Source: Castellaniella sp049673105 (GTDB lineage Bacteria > Pseudomonadota > Gammaproteobacteria > Burkholderiales > Burkholderiaceae_B). From it: a DNA stretch of 64,000 bases. The stretch is from assembly GCF_049673105.1 (NCBI RefSeq), contig NZ_JBATXG010000015.1, forward strand, positions 62,001-126,000, read 5' to 3'. Each line of letters starts with the position of its first letter. Position 1 is the stretch's first letter. Shown in pieces: positions 8,389 to 18,908 of the stretch. A model generated the notes under the pieces. The model saw only the letters and a list, made by a program, of their open reading frames with translations, searched no databases and was not told where the DNA came from. Position numbers and translations under genes: made by a program.

Positions 8389-9030
8389 ATGACGGAAACG
8401 GAAGTCCTGCGGGTATTAGAAACCGCTTTGTTATGTACGGATGCGCCCTTGCCCATGGCTCAGTTGCGCAATCTGTTCGAAGACACGATTTCCGGGGACG
8501 ACATCCGGCGCCACCTGGCTGCATTGCAGTTGGATTGGCAGGATAGGGGCCTGGAGCTGGTGCAATTGTCCAGCGGCTGGCGCTTCCAAAGCCGTCCTGA
8601 TATGCAGCGTTACCTGGGGCGCCTGAACCCCGAAAAACCGCCCCGATATTCTCGTGCCGTGCTGGAAACCCTGGCCATCATCGCCTGGCGCCAGCCCGTG
8701 ACGCGGGGGGATATCGAGGATATTCGTGGCGTCACGGTGTCTGCGCAAATCATTCGCACCCTGGAAGACCGGGGCTGGATCGAAGTGCTGGGTTATCGGG
8801 ATGCGCCCGGTCGCCCCGCCTTGCTGGGCACCACGCGGCGCTTTCTCGATGACCTGGGCTTACGGGCGCTGGACGAATTGCCTGAACTGGATGCCGATGA
8901 TTCCGTCCAGGCCTTGGAAACGCTGGCGCTGACCGCGTCAGGCGCTGACAGCCAGGCGGAATTGGAACCGGATGCGGATGATCCCAAGCCGGACGAGGCG
9001 CAGCAGGCGCCTGAAGCATCATCACCATGA
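8389..9030 (+). CDS. scpB: Segregation and condensation protein B
   Basis: 213 residues. ScpB forms the Smc-ScpA-ScpB condensin that compacts and separates chromosomes. Two winged-helix domains are readable; the second contains RAVLETLAIIAWRQPVTRGDIE and APGRPALLGTTRRF, typical of the family. The C-terminal 40 or so residues are acidic and low-complexity (DADDPKPDEAQQAPEA) and probably disordered. Neither scpA nor smc is in the window. It is followed at 31 bp by rluB, with which it is probably co-transcribed. Confidence 0.93.
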   Translation: MTETEVLRVLETALLCTDAPLPMAQLRNLFEDTISGDDIRRHLAALQLDWQDRGLELVQLSSGWRFQSRPDMQRYLGRLNPEKPPRYSRAVLETLAIIAWRQPVTRGDIEDIRGVTVSAQIIRTLEDRGWIEVLGYRDAPGRPALLGTTRRFLDDLGLRALDELPELDADDSVQALETLALTASGADSQAELEPDADDPKPDEAQQAPEASSP

Positions 9031-9061
9031 TTAGAATTTTGTGAAGGAGTCACCGAACCCC

Positions 9062-10627
9062 ATGACAGCAGAACACGACACGACATCGCACGCCCCGAAC
9101 CAGGACCAGGCGCAGCCGCCGGCTGTCGGCCAGGAAGGCAAGGGCGCCTCGGGCCGTTCGCGTGGGGGCCGCAAGCTGCGTACGCCGTTTCGCCGTCGCC
9201 GCGGGGATGCCCAAACCGCAGAAGCCGCAGCGGATCAGGCGCCGGTCGTGGATGCAGGGACGGCGGAAGAAGCCGACCGCGCCTTGTCCTATCTGGGCGA
9301 CAGTCATCAGACCCGACAGCGCCTGGACCGCTACCTGAACAGCGATGCGCTGATGCCCAAGCTGCACAAGGTCCTGGCCGAAGCCGGCATCGGATCGCGG
9401 CGCGACATGGAAGACCTGATCGTCGCCGGGCGGGTGTCCGTCAATGGCGAACCGGCCCATGTGGGGCAACGTGTCGGCCCCAATGACAAGGTGCGCGTCA
9501 ATGGTCGTCTGGTGTCGCGCCCCAGAGCCGGCAAGCTGCCGCGTGTGATTCTCTATCACAAACCCGCCGGCGAAATCGTCAGCCACGACGATCCCGAGGG
9601 GCGGGCCACGGTCTTTGCGCGGCTGCCGCGTATCCGTAGCGGAAAATGGCTGTCGGTGGGGCGTCTGGATCTCAATACCGAAGGGCTGTTGATCCTGACC
9701 ACGTCGGGCGAATTGGCCAATCGCTTGTCCCACCCCCGCTATGGCGCCGAGCGCGAATACGCAGTGCGAGTACTGGGGGAATTGACGGATGAAAAGCAGG
9801 CGGAATTGACCACCGGCATTCAGCTGGAAGACGGTCAGGCGCAATTCAATTCTCTGGAATACATCGGGGGCGAAGGCAGCAACCGCTGGTACCGGGTGAC
9901 CTTGTCCGAGGGCCGCAACCGCGAAGTCCGGCGCATGTTCCAGGCAGCCGGCGTGACGGTCAGTCGCTTGATCCGCACGCGTTTTGGCGAAGTCATTTTG
10001 CCTAGCAATCTGCGGCGTGGTCGTTGGGACGAAATCGATGAACAGCTGGTCGGCGCCTTGATGGTGCAGCTGGGCTTGATCCGGGACGGGGGAGACGATG
10101 CGGATGATCAGGCGGAACGCCAGCCGCTGTCGCATGCCAGCGCCTTGCCGCCCGGCTTTGGCACGCCGGGCCAGAACGGCCAGAACGGCGCCCGTCTGAA
10201 TCGCCGTGGTCGCGTGGCCGGCGGCCGCAAATCCGCGATCGATCCCTTTACCACGGGTTTGCTGATCAGCGGCGGCCTGGCGAATGGCCATCCGGATGGC
10301 GGCAAGCAGCACTCGGGTCCCAAACCGCACCACAAGTCCTCGTCCGCCAAGACGGGGGGCGGTGCGCGTGGCGGCAGGGCGGGCAAGTCAGGCAAGCCGG
10401 CTAAATTCCAGGCTGACGGCCAGCAGCCGGCGCGTGAACCGAAAGCCCCTCGCGCGCGCCCGGCGGGGGATGCTCCGCCGGCCAGGTCGGCGAAACCCGC
10501 CCGGCAGGCGGCGCAAAAGCAGAATCGACGCCCCGCCAAGCCGCGTCGCCAGGGGGGTAGCGAGCATCAGCCCCAGGGCGCGCATGCGCATGAGTCCCAG
10601 TTGGCGCGCGTCGGGCGCGGACGTTGA
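9062..10627 (+). CDS. rluB: 23S rRNA pseudouridine(2605) synthase
   Basis: 521 residues from the ATG at 9062, which has AAGGAG at 9044-9049; a GTG at 9041 is in frame but overlaps that site. RluB isomerises U2605 in 23S rRNA. The order is a basic and acidic N-terminal extension (about 90 residues), an S4 RNA-binding domain (LHKVLAEAGIGSRRDMEDLI), and an RsuA/RluB catalytic domain with GRLDLNTEGLLILT (catalytic Asp) and EGRNREVRRMF. The last 180 residues are a Gly/Lys/Arg/Ala-rich disordered tail, making it much longer than E. coli RluB (291 aa). Long basic tails are common in Burkholderiales homologues; the tail may add RNA binding (inference). Confidence 0.93.
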   Translation: MTAEHDTTSHAPNQDQAQPPAVGQEGKGASGRSRGGRKLRTPFRRRRGDAQTAEAAADQAPVVDAGTAEEADRALSYLGDSHQTRQRLDRYLNSDALMPKLHKVLAEAGIGSRRDMEDLIVAGRVSVNGEPAHVGQRVGPNDKVRVNGRLVSRPRAGKLPRVILYHKPAGEIVSHDDPEGRATVFARLPRIRSGKWLSVGRLDLNTEGLLILTTSGELANRLSHPRYGAEREYAVRVLGELTDEKQAELTTGIQLEDGQAQFNSLEYIGGEGSNRWYRVTLSEGRNREVRRMFQAAGVTVSRLIRTRFGEVILPSNLRRGRWDEIDEQLVGALMVQLGLIRDGGDDADDQAERQPLSHASALPPGFGTPGQNGQNGARLNRRGRVAGGRKSAIDPFTTGLLISGGLANGHPDGGKQHSGPKPHHKSSSAKTGGGARGGRAGKSGKPAKFQADGQQPAREPKAPRARPAGDAPPARSAKPARQAAQKQNRRPAKPRRQGGSEHQPQGAHAHESQLARVGRGR

Positions 10628-10652
10628 GATCTTGATGTAAGCAAATGCCGAT

Positions 10653-10695
10653 AAGCCTTATATAAACAGCGAAATGCTGTTATAATCTAAGGCTT
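10653..10695. promoter_or_regulatory. Dyad overlapping an extended -10 promoter upstream of rimP
   Basis: An outer inverted repeat AAGCCTTA (10653-10660) / TAAGGCTT (10688-10695) encloses an inner one, AACAGC (10665-10670) / GCTGTT (10676-10681). A consensus TATAAT at 10681-10686, preceded by TGT (extended -10), lies inside the dyad; no good -35 is visible. This is the likely promoter of the rimP operon and may be an operator, or the dyad may end the rluB transcript. Confidence 0.5.
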
Positions 10696-10719
10696 TACAG
10701 CACCTTGGTGTTGTGTCGA

Positions 10720-10825
10720 CCGGAAACCTGCTTTGCTTGGTGCCGCGCCTTTTTCAGGGTGTGTGTCGGGCAGTTCAAGCAGGTTTTCGGCGGTTCCTGA
10801 AATACCTTAAGGCTGGTCCTTAAGG
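10720..10825 (+). ncRNA. Structured 5' leader of the rimP-nusA-infB operon
   Basis: Bases 10720-10733 pair with 10777-10790 over 14 bp with a single G-U. A second hairpin is CCTTAAGG / CTGGT / CCTTAAGG (10805-10825). TTTCAGG (10752-10758), inside the first loop, can pair with CCTGAA (10796-10801), giving a pseudoknot or a competing fold. The leader runs from the promoter near 10681 to the terminator hairpin at 10834. Terminator-bearing leaders upstream of rimP are known from computational surveys; membership of that class is not shown here. Confidence 0.5.
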
Positions 10826-10833
10826 CCAACAGA

Positions 10834-10859
10834 GGGCTGCGGGACAGCCCCTTTTTTTT
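10834..10859 (+). terminator. Intrinsic terminator or attenuator immediately upstream of rimP
   Basis: GGGCTG (10834-10839), loop CGGGA and CAGCCC (10845-10850) are followed by C and eight T residues (10852-10859). The rimP ATG is only 7 bases further on. GGCTG at 10811-10815 could pair with CAGCC (10845-10849) instead of the terminator's left arm. Since rimP-nusA-infB must be read from the promoter upstream, this is best explained as a conditional terminator. Confidence 0.65.
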
Positions 10860-10866
10860 GGAATTT

Positions 10867-11337
10867 ATGGCAGATATCTTTGCAGTCACCCAGCAGGCCC
10901 TGCTGGGTTTCGATGTGGAATTGGTCGACGTGGAACGCGCGCCCCTGGGGGTTTTGCGTGTGGTGATCGACCGTCCCGAAGGGGTGCGCATCGAAGACTG
11001 CGAACAAGTATCGCGCCAGCTGTCGCATGCGTTCGAGGTCGATAACATCGACTATCAGCGTCTTGAGGTCAGCTCCCCGGGGGTGGATAGGCCATTGCGC
11101 CGTCTGGCGGATTATGTCCGTTTTGCCGATCAGCGCGTCGAATTGCGCTTGCGCGAGGCGGTGGAATCCCGCAAGGTCTTTACCGGTGTGCTGCGTGTGT
11201 CGGGCGACGAATCGCCCGCGTTCAGTCTGGAATACGAAGACCAGGCGGGCAAGCCGCAGACGCTGCCATTTTCTTTTGACGATGTGGACCGGGCGCGCCT
11301 GGATCCTGTTCTCGATTTCAAAGGTAAGAAGCGATGA
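10867..11337 (+). CDS. rimP: Ribosome maturation factor RimP
   Basis: 156 residues. RimP helps assemble the 30S subunit. The N-terminal alpha/beta domain contains GFDVELVDVE and LRVVIDRPEGVRIEDCEQVSRQ-type sequence; VSSPGVDRPL is the family signature. The C-terminal SH3-like domain ends LDFKGKKR. The ATG at 10867 has only GGA (10860-10862) as a weak ribosome site, and a TTG at 10858 is in frame. The start sits directly behind the terminator T-run. Its stop overlaps the nusA start (ATGA). Confidence 0.93.
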   Translation: MADIFAVTQQALLGFDVELVDVERAPLGVLRVVIDRPEGVRIEDCEQVSRQLSHAFEVDNIDYQRLEVSSPGVDRPLRRLADYVRFADQRVELRLREAVESRKVFTGVLRVSGDESPAFSLEYEDQAGKPQTLPFSFDDVDRARLDPVLDFKGKKR

Positions 11338-12818
11338 GTCGCGAAATTCTTCTATTGGTCGACGCCCTGGCGCGTGAAAAAAACGTCGAGCGTGATGTGG
11401 TGTTCGGCGCCCTTGAAAGCGCGCTGGCTTCCGCCATGAAAAAGCGCTTCAAGGAAGAAGTGGACATTCGCGTGGCCATCGATCGCCAGACCGGCGAACA
11501 CGAAGGCTTTCGCCGCTGGTTGGTGGTGCCTGACGAGGCCGGCCTGCAGGAACCCGATGCCCAGGAACTCTACACCGATGCCCAGGATATCGTGCCGGGC
11601 ATCGAAGTCGGCGAATACATCGAAGAGCCCCTGGAACCCATCGAATTCGGGCGGATCGGCGCGCAGGCGGCCAAGCAGGCCATTTTGCAGAAAATTCGCG
11701 ATGCAGAACGCGAGCAGGTGCTGAACGATTTCCTGGATCGCGGTGAATCCATCGTTTCCGGTACGGTGAAGCGTCTCGATAAGGGCGATGCCATCATCGA
11801 GATCGGCAAAGTCGAAGCGCGCCTGCCGCGTTCCGAAATGATCCCCAAGGAAAACATCCGCGCTGGCGATCGCGTGCGCGCCTGGGTCCTGAAAATTGAT
11901 CACGCCGCGCGCGGCCAGCAGGTGATTCTGTCGCGCACTGCGTCCGACTTCATTCGTGAGCTGTTCGACAACGAAGTGCCTGAAATCGAACAGGGTCTGC
12001 TCGAAATCAAGGCGGCTGCCCGCGATCCTGGCGTACGTGCCAAGATCGCCGTGGTGGCGTACGATAAGCGAATTGATCCGATCGGCACCTGCGTCGGCAT
12101 GCGGGGTTCCCGCGTGACGGCAGTACGCAACGAGCTGGGCGGCGAACAAGTCGATATCGTGCTGTGGGCGGATGATCCGGCTGAATTCGTCATCGGCGCG
12201 TTGGCGCCGGCGCATGTCGAATCGATTCTGGTCGACGAAGACAAGCACGCCATGGACGTCGTCGTGGACGAGGAAAACCTGCCCAAGGCCATCGGCGCCC
12301 GTGGACAGAACGTTCGTCTGGCATCCGAACTGACCGGCTGGCAGATCAACATCATGACGCCGGAAGAAAGCCAGAACCGTCAGGACGAAGAACGCTCGAC
12401 CCTGCGTCATGCCTTCATCACCAAGCTGGACGTGGACGAGGAAGTCGCCGACATCCTGATCGACGAGGGCTTCACGGGTCTGGAAGAAGTCGCCTATGTG
12501 CCCCTGCAGGAACTGCTGGACATCGAGGCCTTCGACGAGGAAACCGTCAATGAATTGCGCACGCGAGCGCGCAATGCCTTGTTGACCGAAGCCATCGCCC
12601 AGGAAGAACGTGTGCAGACGGCCCGGGATCTGCTGGAAATCCAGGGCATGGATGCCGCTCTGGTGGCCAAATTGGCCGAGAACAACATCACCACCCTGGA
12701 TGATCTGGCCGAGCTGGCGGCCGACGAGCTGGCCGAATTGACCGGCTTGCCCGAGGAAACCGCCAGCGACATGATCATGCAGGCGCGGGCTCACTGGTTC
12801 GAGGACGACGAGGCCTGA
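11334..12818 (+). CDS. nusA: Transcription termination/antitermination factor NusA
   Basis: 494 residues. NusA binds RNA polymerase and modulates pausing, termination and rRNA antitermination. The order is an N-terminal RNAP-binding domain (to about 130), S1 (about 135-200; GTVKRLDKGDAIIEIG), two KH domains (about 200-345; DPIGTCVGMRGSRV and AIGARGQNVRLASELTGW) and two C-terminal acidic repeats (about 365-490; ALVAKLAENNITTLDDLAELA). It overlaps rimP by 4 bp. The structured leader upstream suggests feedback control of the operon. Confidence 0.97.
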   Translation: MSREILLLVDALAREKNVERDVVFGALESALASAMKKRFKEEVDIRVAIDRQTGEHEGFRRWLVVPDEAGLQEPDAQELYTDAQDIVPGIEVGEYIEEPLEPIEFGRIGAQAAKQAILQKIRDAEREQVLNDFLDRGESIVSGTVKRLDKGDAIIEIGKVEARLPRSEMIPKENIRAGDRVRAWVLKIDHAARGQQVILSRTASDFIRELFDNEVPEIEQGLLEIKAAARDPGVRAKIAVVAYDKRIDPIGTCVGMRGSRVTAVRNELGGEQVDIVLWADDPAEFVIGALAPAHVESILVDEDKHAMDVVVDEENLPKAIGARGQNVRLASELTGWQINIMTPEESQNRQDEERSTLRHAFITKLDVDEEVADILIDEGFTGLEEVAYVPLQELLDIEAFDEETVNELRTRARNALLTEAIAQEERVQTARDLLEIQGMDAALVAKLAENNITTLDDLAELAADELAELTGLPEETASDMIMQARAHWFEDDEA

Positions 12819-12874
12819 TATTCCTCGTCGCATCGTTCCCCATAGCCCCTTAACGTAGTTAAAGAGAGAGTCGA

Positions 12875-15775
12875 ATGCCGAGTAACACCGTCGCCCAATT
12901 CGCCGAAGAACTGAATATGCCCGCCAACGTCCTGCTGGATCATTTCCGCTCGGCTGGCGTCCAACTCGATTCGGTGAATGCTGACGTGACCGAGGCGGAC
13001 AAAAGCGCCTTGCTGGAATCGCTGCGGCGCTCCCACGGCTCGGATTCGGGCAAAAAGGTCGTGCTGACGCGTCGCAAGACGTCTGAAATCCATCAGGCGG
13101 ATAGCTCCGGGCGTTCGCGCACCATTCAGGTCGAAGTCCGCAAAAAGCGCGTGCTGGTCAAGCGCGATCGCTCAGAATTGCTGGACGCCGCTCGCGCCGA
13201 GGTCGTTCAGGCAGACGAATCGACTGCCCAGGAACCGGCTGTAGTCGAAACGGCGCCGCCCGTCGATGCGCCGACCGCGCCGGCGCCGGCGCCGGTCGTC
13301 GAGAAAGCTGTCGCACCGCAGGCGGCAGAGCCCGCAGCGGCTCCGGCGGAAGCGCCGGCTGCGTCCGAACCTGCGCCTGACACCACATCGGCGCCTGCCG
13401 TAGCTGCGGATGTTCCCGCGGCGGCTGCGCCCGAAGCCCCCTCTACTGAATCCAAGCAGGACATCGTGAGCGAAACCCCTGTCGTCGAGCCGCAGGTGGT
13501 GCCTGCCGAGACGTCTGCTGAATCTGCACCTGCAGTGCAGCCCGAACCCGAAGCCCCGCGCGCTGCTGCGCCGCGCGCCGAGGCGTCCTCCGCCCCGGTG
13601 GCGGCCCCTGCTGCGACGCCGGGCAAGGCGCGCCGCGCGCCCGCTGATTCCGAACGGGAGCAGGCGCGCAAGGCTGCCGAGGCCGAAGCCGCTGCGCTGC
13701 GCGAAATGATGCGTCAGCCGCGCAAGGTCCTGCGCGCTGCCGAACCCGAAGAGTCCGCCACCAAGACGCTGCACAAGCCGGCTGGCAAGGGCACTCCGAA
13801 AAAGGAAACCGAAGGCAAAAAGGTCATCAAGACCGCCGATGTGTCGTCCACCTGGTCCAATGATGGCCGCAAGAAGCCGTCCAAGGCGGATACCCTGTCG
13901 GCAGGTTCCGGTCAGGAAGCCTGGCGTGCCGGCGGCAAGGGCCGCGCTGGTGGCAAGGGCGGACGCCGTCAGGGAGGCCGCCGTCAGGCCGATCATCGCC
14001 AGGAACAGCAGCCCGTCGAATTCATCGCTCGCGAAGTGCACGTCCCGGAAACCATTTCCGTGGCCGATCTGGCGCACAAGATGTCCGTCAAGGCCGCCGA
14101 GGTCATCAAGCAATTGATGAAGCTGGGCCAAATGGTGACGATCAACCAGATCCTGGATCAGGAAACCGCCATGATCGTGGTCGAAGAACTCGGCCACCAG
14201 GCGATTGCCGCCAAGCTGGACGATCCGGAAGCCTTCCTGGCCGATACGGAAGCCGCCGAAGCCGAAGCTCTGCCTCGCGCGCCGGTCGTGACCGTCATGG
14301 GTCACGTCGACCACGGCAAGACCTCTTTGCTGGACTACATCCGCCGCACCAAGGTCGCGACGGGCGAGGCCGGCGGCATCACGCAGCACATCGGCGCCTA
14401 CAGCGTCAAGACCGATCGCGGCGTGGTCGCCTTCCTGGATACTCCGGGTCACGAAGCCTTTACGGCCATGCGCGCCCGGGGCGCGCAGGCGACTGATATC
14501 GTGATTCTGGTGGTCGCCGCCGATGACGGCGTCATGCCGCAAACGCGCGAGGCCATCCACCACGCCAAGGCCGCTAACGTGCCGCTGGTCGTGGCCATCA
14601 ACAAGGTCGACAAGCCCGAAGCCAATCCGGAACGCGTCAAGCAAGAACTGGTGGCCGAACAAGTCGTCCCCGAAGAATACGGTGGCGACGTGCCGTTCAT
14701 CCCGGTGTCGGCCAAGACCGGCCAGGGCATCGACGAGCTGCTGGAAAACGTGCTGCTGCAGGCCGAAGTGCTGGAATTGAAGGCGCCGGTCGACGCGCCC
14801 GCCAAGGGCATCGTCATCGAAGCCCGTCTGGACAAGGGCCGCGGCCCGGTGGCGACGATTCTGGTCCAAAGCGGCACTTTGCATCGCGGCGACGCCGTGC
14901 TGGCGGGGGTGGCGTTCGGCAAGGTTCGCGCCATGCTGAACGATACCGGCAAGCCTACCCAGGAAGCCGGCCCCTCCACTCCGGTTGAAATTCAAGGTCT
15001 GGCCGATGTGCCGGCTGCGGGCGACGAGGTCCTGGTCCTGACCGACGAACGCAAGGCGCGTGAAATCGCGCTGTTCCGTCAGGGCAAGTTCCGCGACGTC
15101 AAACTGGCGCGCCAGCAGGCAGCGAAACTGGAATCCATGTTCGACAATCTGGGCGAGGGTGTCCGCACGCTGTCCCTGATCGTCAAGACCGACGTGCAGG
15201 GTTCCCAGGAAGCTCTGGTACAGTCCCTGCTGAAACTGTCCACCGACGAAGTCCGTGTGCAGGTCGTGCATGCGGCCGTGGGCGGTATTTCCGAAAGCGA
15301 CGTCAACCTGGCGATCGCCTCGGGTGCGGTCGTCATCGGCTTTAACGTCCGTGCGGATCAGTCTGCCAAAAAATTGGCGGAATCCAATGAGATCGACCTG
15401 CGCTACTACAACATCATCTATGACGCCATTGATGATGTGAAAAACGCGCTGTCGGGCATGCTGGCGCCGGAAAAGCGCGAAGAAGTCATCGGCATGGTCG
15501 AGATCCGCGAAATCTTCTCGGTCTCCAAGATCGGCAATATCGCCGGCTGCATGGTGCTCGAAGGTCTGGTCAAGCGCGATTCCCAGGTGCGTCTGCTGCG
15601 CAATCACGTGGTGCAGTGGACCGGCACGCTGGAATCCCTGCGCCGCTTCAAGGACGACGTCAAGGAAGTCAAATCCGGCTTCGATTGCGGGATCACGCTG
15701 CGGGGCAACAACGATATTCAGATCGGGGATCAGCTCGAAGTCTTTGAAATCAAGGAAATCGCCCGCACGCTGTAA
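12875..15775 (+). CDS. infB: Translation initiation factor IF-2
   Basis: 966 residues. IF-2 is the GTPase that brings fMet-tRNA to the 30S subunit. The N-terminal IF2-N subdomain (1-50; FAEELNMPANVLLDHF) is followed by a long Ala/Pro/Glu/Val-rich linker (about 95-250) and a basic Gly/Arg/Lys stretch (about 350-375). The second IF2-N motif precedes the G domain with GHVDHGKTS (about 475), DTPGHEAF and NKVDKPE. C-terminal domains 2-4 end EIARTL, the usual IF-2 end. The ATG follows AAAGAGAGAG. The stop overlaps an rbfA-frame ATG (TAATG). Confidence 0.97.
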   Translation: MPSNTVAQFAEELNMPANVLLDHFRSAGVQLDSVNADVTEADKSALLESLRRSHGSDSGKKVVLTRRKTSEIHQADSSGRSRTIQVEVRKKRVLVKRDRSELLDAARAEVVQADESTAQEPAVVETAPPVDAPTAPAPAPVVEKAVAPQAAEPAAAPAEAPAASEPAPDTTSAPAVAADVPAAAAPEAPSTESKQDIVSETPVVEPQVVPAETSAESAPAVQPEPEAPRAAAPRAEASSAPVAAPAATPGKARRAPADSEREQARKAAEAEAAALREMMRQPRKVLRAAEPEESATKTLHKPAGKGTPKKETEGKKVIKTADVSSTWSNDGRKKPSKADTLSAGSGQEAWRAGGKGRAGGKGGRRQGGRRQADHRQEQQPVEFIAREVHVPETISVADLAHKMSVKAAEVIKQLMKLGQMVTINQILDQETAMIVVEELGHQAIAAKLDDPEAFLADTEAAEAEALPRAPVVTVMGHVDHGKTSLLDYIRRTKVATGEAGGITQHIGAYSVKTDRGVVAFLDTPGHEAFTAMRARGAQATDIVILVVAADDGVMPQTREAIHHAKAANVPLVVAINKVDKPEANPERVKQELVAEQVVPEEYGGDVPFIPVSAKTGQGIDELLENVLLQAEVLELKAPVDAPAKGIVIEARLDKGRGPVATILVQSGTLHRGDAVLAGVAFGKVRAMLNDTGKPTQEAGPSTPVEIQGLADVPAAGDEVLVLTDERKAREIALFRQGKFRDVKLARQQAAKLESMFDNLGEGVRTLSLIVKTDVQGSQEALVQSLLKLSTDEVRVQVVHAAVGGISESDVNLAIASGAVVIGFNVRADQSAKKLAESNEIDLRYYNIIYDAIDDVKNALSGMLAPEKREEVIGMVEIREIFSVSKIGNIAGCMVLEGLVKRDSQVRLLRNHVVQWTGTLESLRRFKDDVKEVKSGFDCGITLRGNNDIQIGDQLEVFEIKEIARTL

Positions 15776-15792
15776 TGGCGCGGCATGGAATC

Positions 15793-16203
15793 ATGGGTCG
15801 TCATAAATCCAAACCGAACCCCGGCCGCAATATGCGCCTGGCCGACCAGATCCAGCAGGATCTGGCGGCGCTGGTGCAGCGCGAACTCGACGTGGCGCGG
15901 GCCGGCCTGATCACCCTGACCGGGGTGGATCTGTCGGCGGATTACGCTCATGCCAAAGTCTATTTCACCGTACTGGGCGCTGAACCGGTCGTGGCGGCGC
16001 AAGCCTTGAACGACAAGGCCGGCTGGCTGCATTCGCAGCTCTTCAAGATGCTGCATATTCATACGGTTCCGACGCTGCGCTTTGTGCACGATGTGCAGTT
16101 GGCGCGCGGCATAGAACTGACCCAACTCATCGATCGGGCCAATCGTCCCCAGGCGGGCGTATCGGAAATTCCCGAACTCGAAGACCCGGACGGCCAGCCC
16201 TGA
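15793..16203 (+). CDS. rbfA: 30S ribosome-binding factor RbfA
   Basis: 136 residues from ATG 15793. RbfA is a KH-type factor for late 30S maturation and cold adaptation. Family sequence is seen in RLADQIQQDLAALVQREL, DYAHAKVYFTVLG and IHTVPTLRFVHD. An in-frame ATG at 15775 overlaps the infB stop and would add six residues (MARHGI). I prefer 15793 because MGRHKSKPNPGRN resembles relatives' N-termini, but coupling at 15775 is possible. It lies between infB and truB, the classical order. Confidence 0.92.
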   Translation: MGRHKSKPNPGRNMRLADQIQQDLAALVQRELDVARAGLITLTGVDLSADYAHAKVYFTVLGAEPVVAAQALNDKAGWLHSQLFKMLHIHTVPTLRFVHDVQLARGIELTQLIDRANRPQAGVSEIPELEDPDGQP

Positions 16204-16238
16204 CAGGGCGGTCGTCACTCATCTGAACGGATTGAACG

Positions 16239-16990
16239 ATGGCTTCCCGACGCGGGCAGATGCTCGACGGTGTCCTGTTGTTGGACAAACCCGAGGGCCT
16301 CTCCAGTAATCATGCGCTGCAACGCGCCAAACGGACCGTGGATGCCCGCAAGGCGGGGCATACCGGTACGCTGGACCCGTTCGCCACGGGTTTGCTGATC
16401 TGCTGCTTTGGCCGCGCGACGAAAATTTCCGGCGCCATGCTGGAAGCCGATAAAGTCTACGAGGCCACGATCGCCTTCGGCGAGGAAACCGACAGCGGCG
16501 ACCTGACCGGCCATATTGTGGCGACGGCCGAGACCGTGCCCGCCATCACGGCGGATCAGCTGGAATCCGTGCTGCCGGCATTTCGCGGGGAAATCGAACA
16601 GATTCCGCCCATGGTCTCGGCCCTGAAGCGCGATGGCAAGCCTTTGTATGAATATGCCCGGCAGGGCATCGTGCTGGAACGACCGCCCCGGCGTATCACC
16701 ATCCATGCGCTGGATGTGCTGTCTTGCGACGGCGCTTCAGCCCGCCTGCGCGTGCACTGCAGCAAGGGCACCTATGTGCGCACGCTGGCCCAGGACATCG
16801 GGCGCCGCCTGGGATGCCTGGGGCATCTATCGGCCCTGCGGCGCACCGCCGTCGGCCCCTTCGCGATCGAACAGGCCATCGGGCTGGAAGCCCTACAGGC
16901 CATGACGGCGCCGCAGTCGGCGCTCATCCCTTTACACGCCTTGCCTGACGGACTGCGCCCGGCAAGTGTTTCTACCGAGGAAATCATCCT

Positions 16991-16994
<4 letters not shown>
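16239..16994 (+). CDS. truB: tRNA pseudouridine(55) synthase
   Basis: 251 residues. TruB makes pseudouridine 55 in the T loop of tRNAs. The catalytic aspartate is D46 in GHTGTLDPFATG. Other family motifs are LLLDKPEGLSSN, ISGAMLEADKVYEATIAFG, PPMVSALKRDGKPLYEYAR and CSKGTYVRTLAQDIG. E. coli TruB has 314 residues with a C-terminal PUA domain; there is no room for one here, so this is the short form. The stop overlaps the typA start (ATGA). Confidence 0.95.
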
Positions 16995-18811
<1,817 letters not shown>

Positions 18812-18829
18812 TCGATTTCGCTTCTGATC

Positions 18830-18882
18830 TGTCCGGCTTTGCCGGACACACGCAAACCCCGCCCTTGCTGGCGGGGTTTGCG
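18830..18882. terminator. Tandem GC-rich hairpins between typA and the EamA gene
   Basis: The first hairpin is TGTCCGGC (18830-18837) / GCCGGACA (18841-18848). The second is a perfect 13-bp stem, 18851-18863 with 18870-18882, loop CTTGCT. There is no long T-tract on either strand. The position between convergent genes suggests a bidirectional terminator. Confidence 0.6.
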
Positions 18883-18908
18883 CTATGTGGACGTCCTGCA
18901 GATCAGTG

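Noticed and set aside
13172..15607. Very long open frame on the minus strand opposite infB
   Set aside because: It has no family sequence, is full of Gly/Arg runs typical of reading GC-rich DNA backwards, and lies opposite an unmistakable IF-2 gene.
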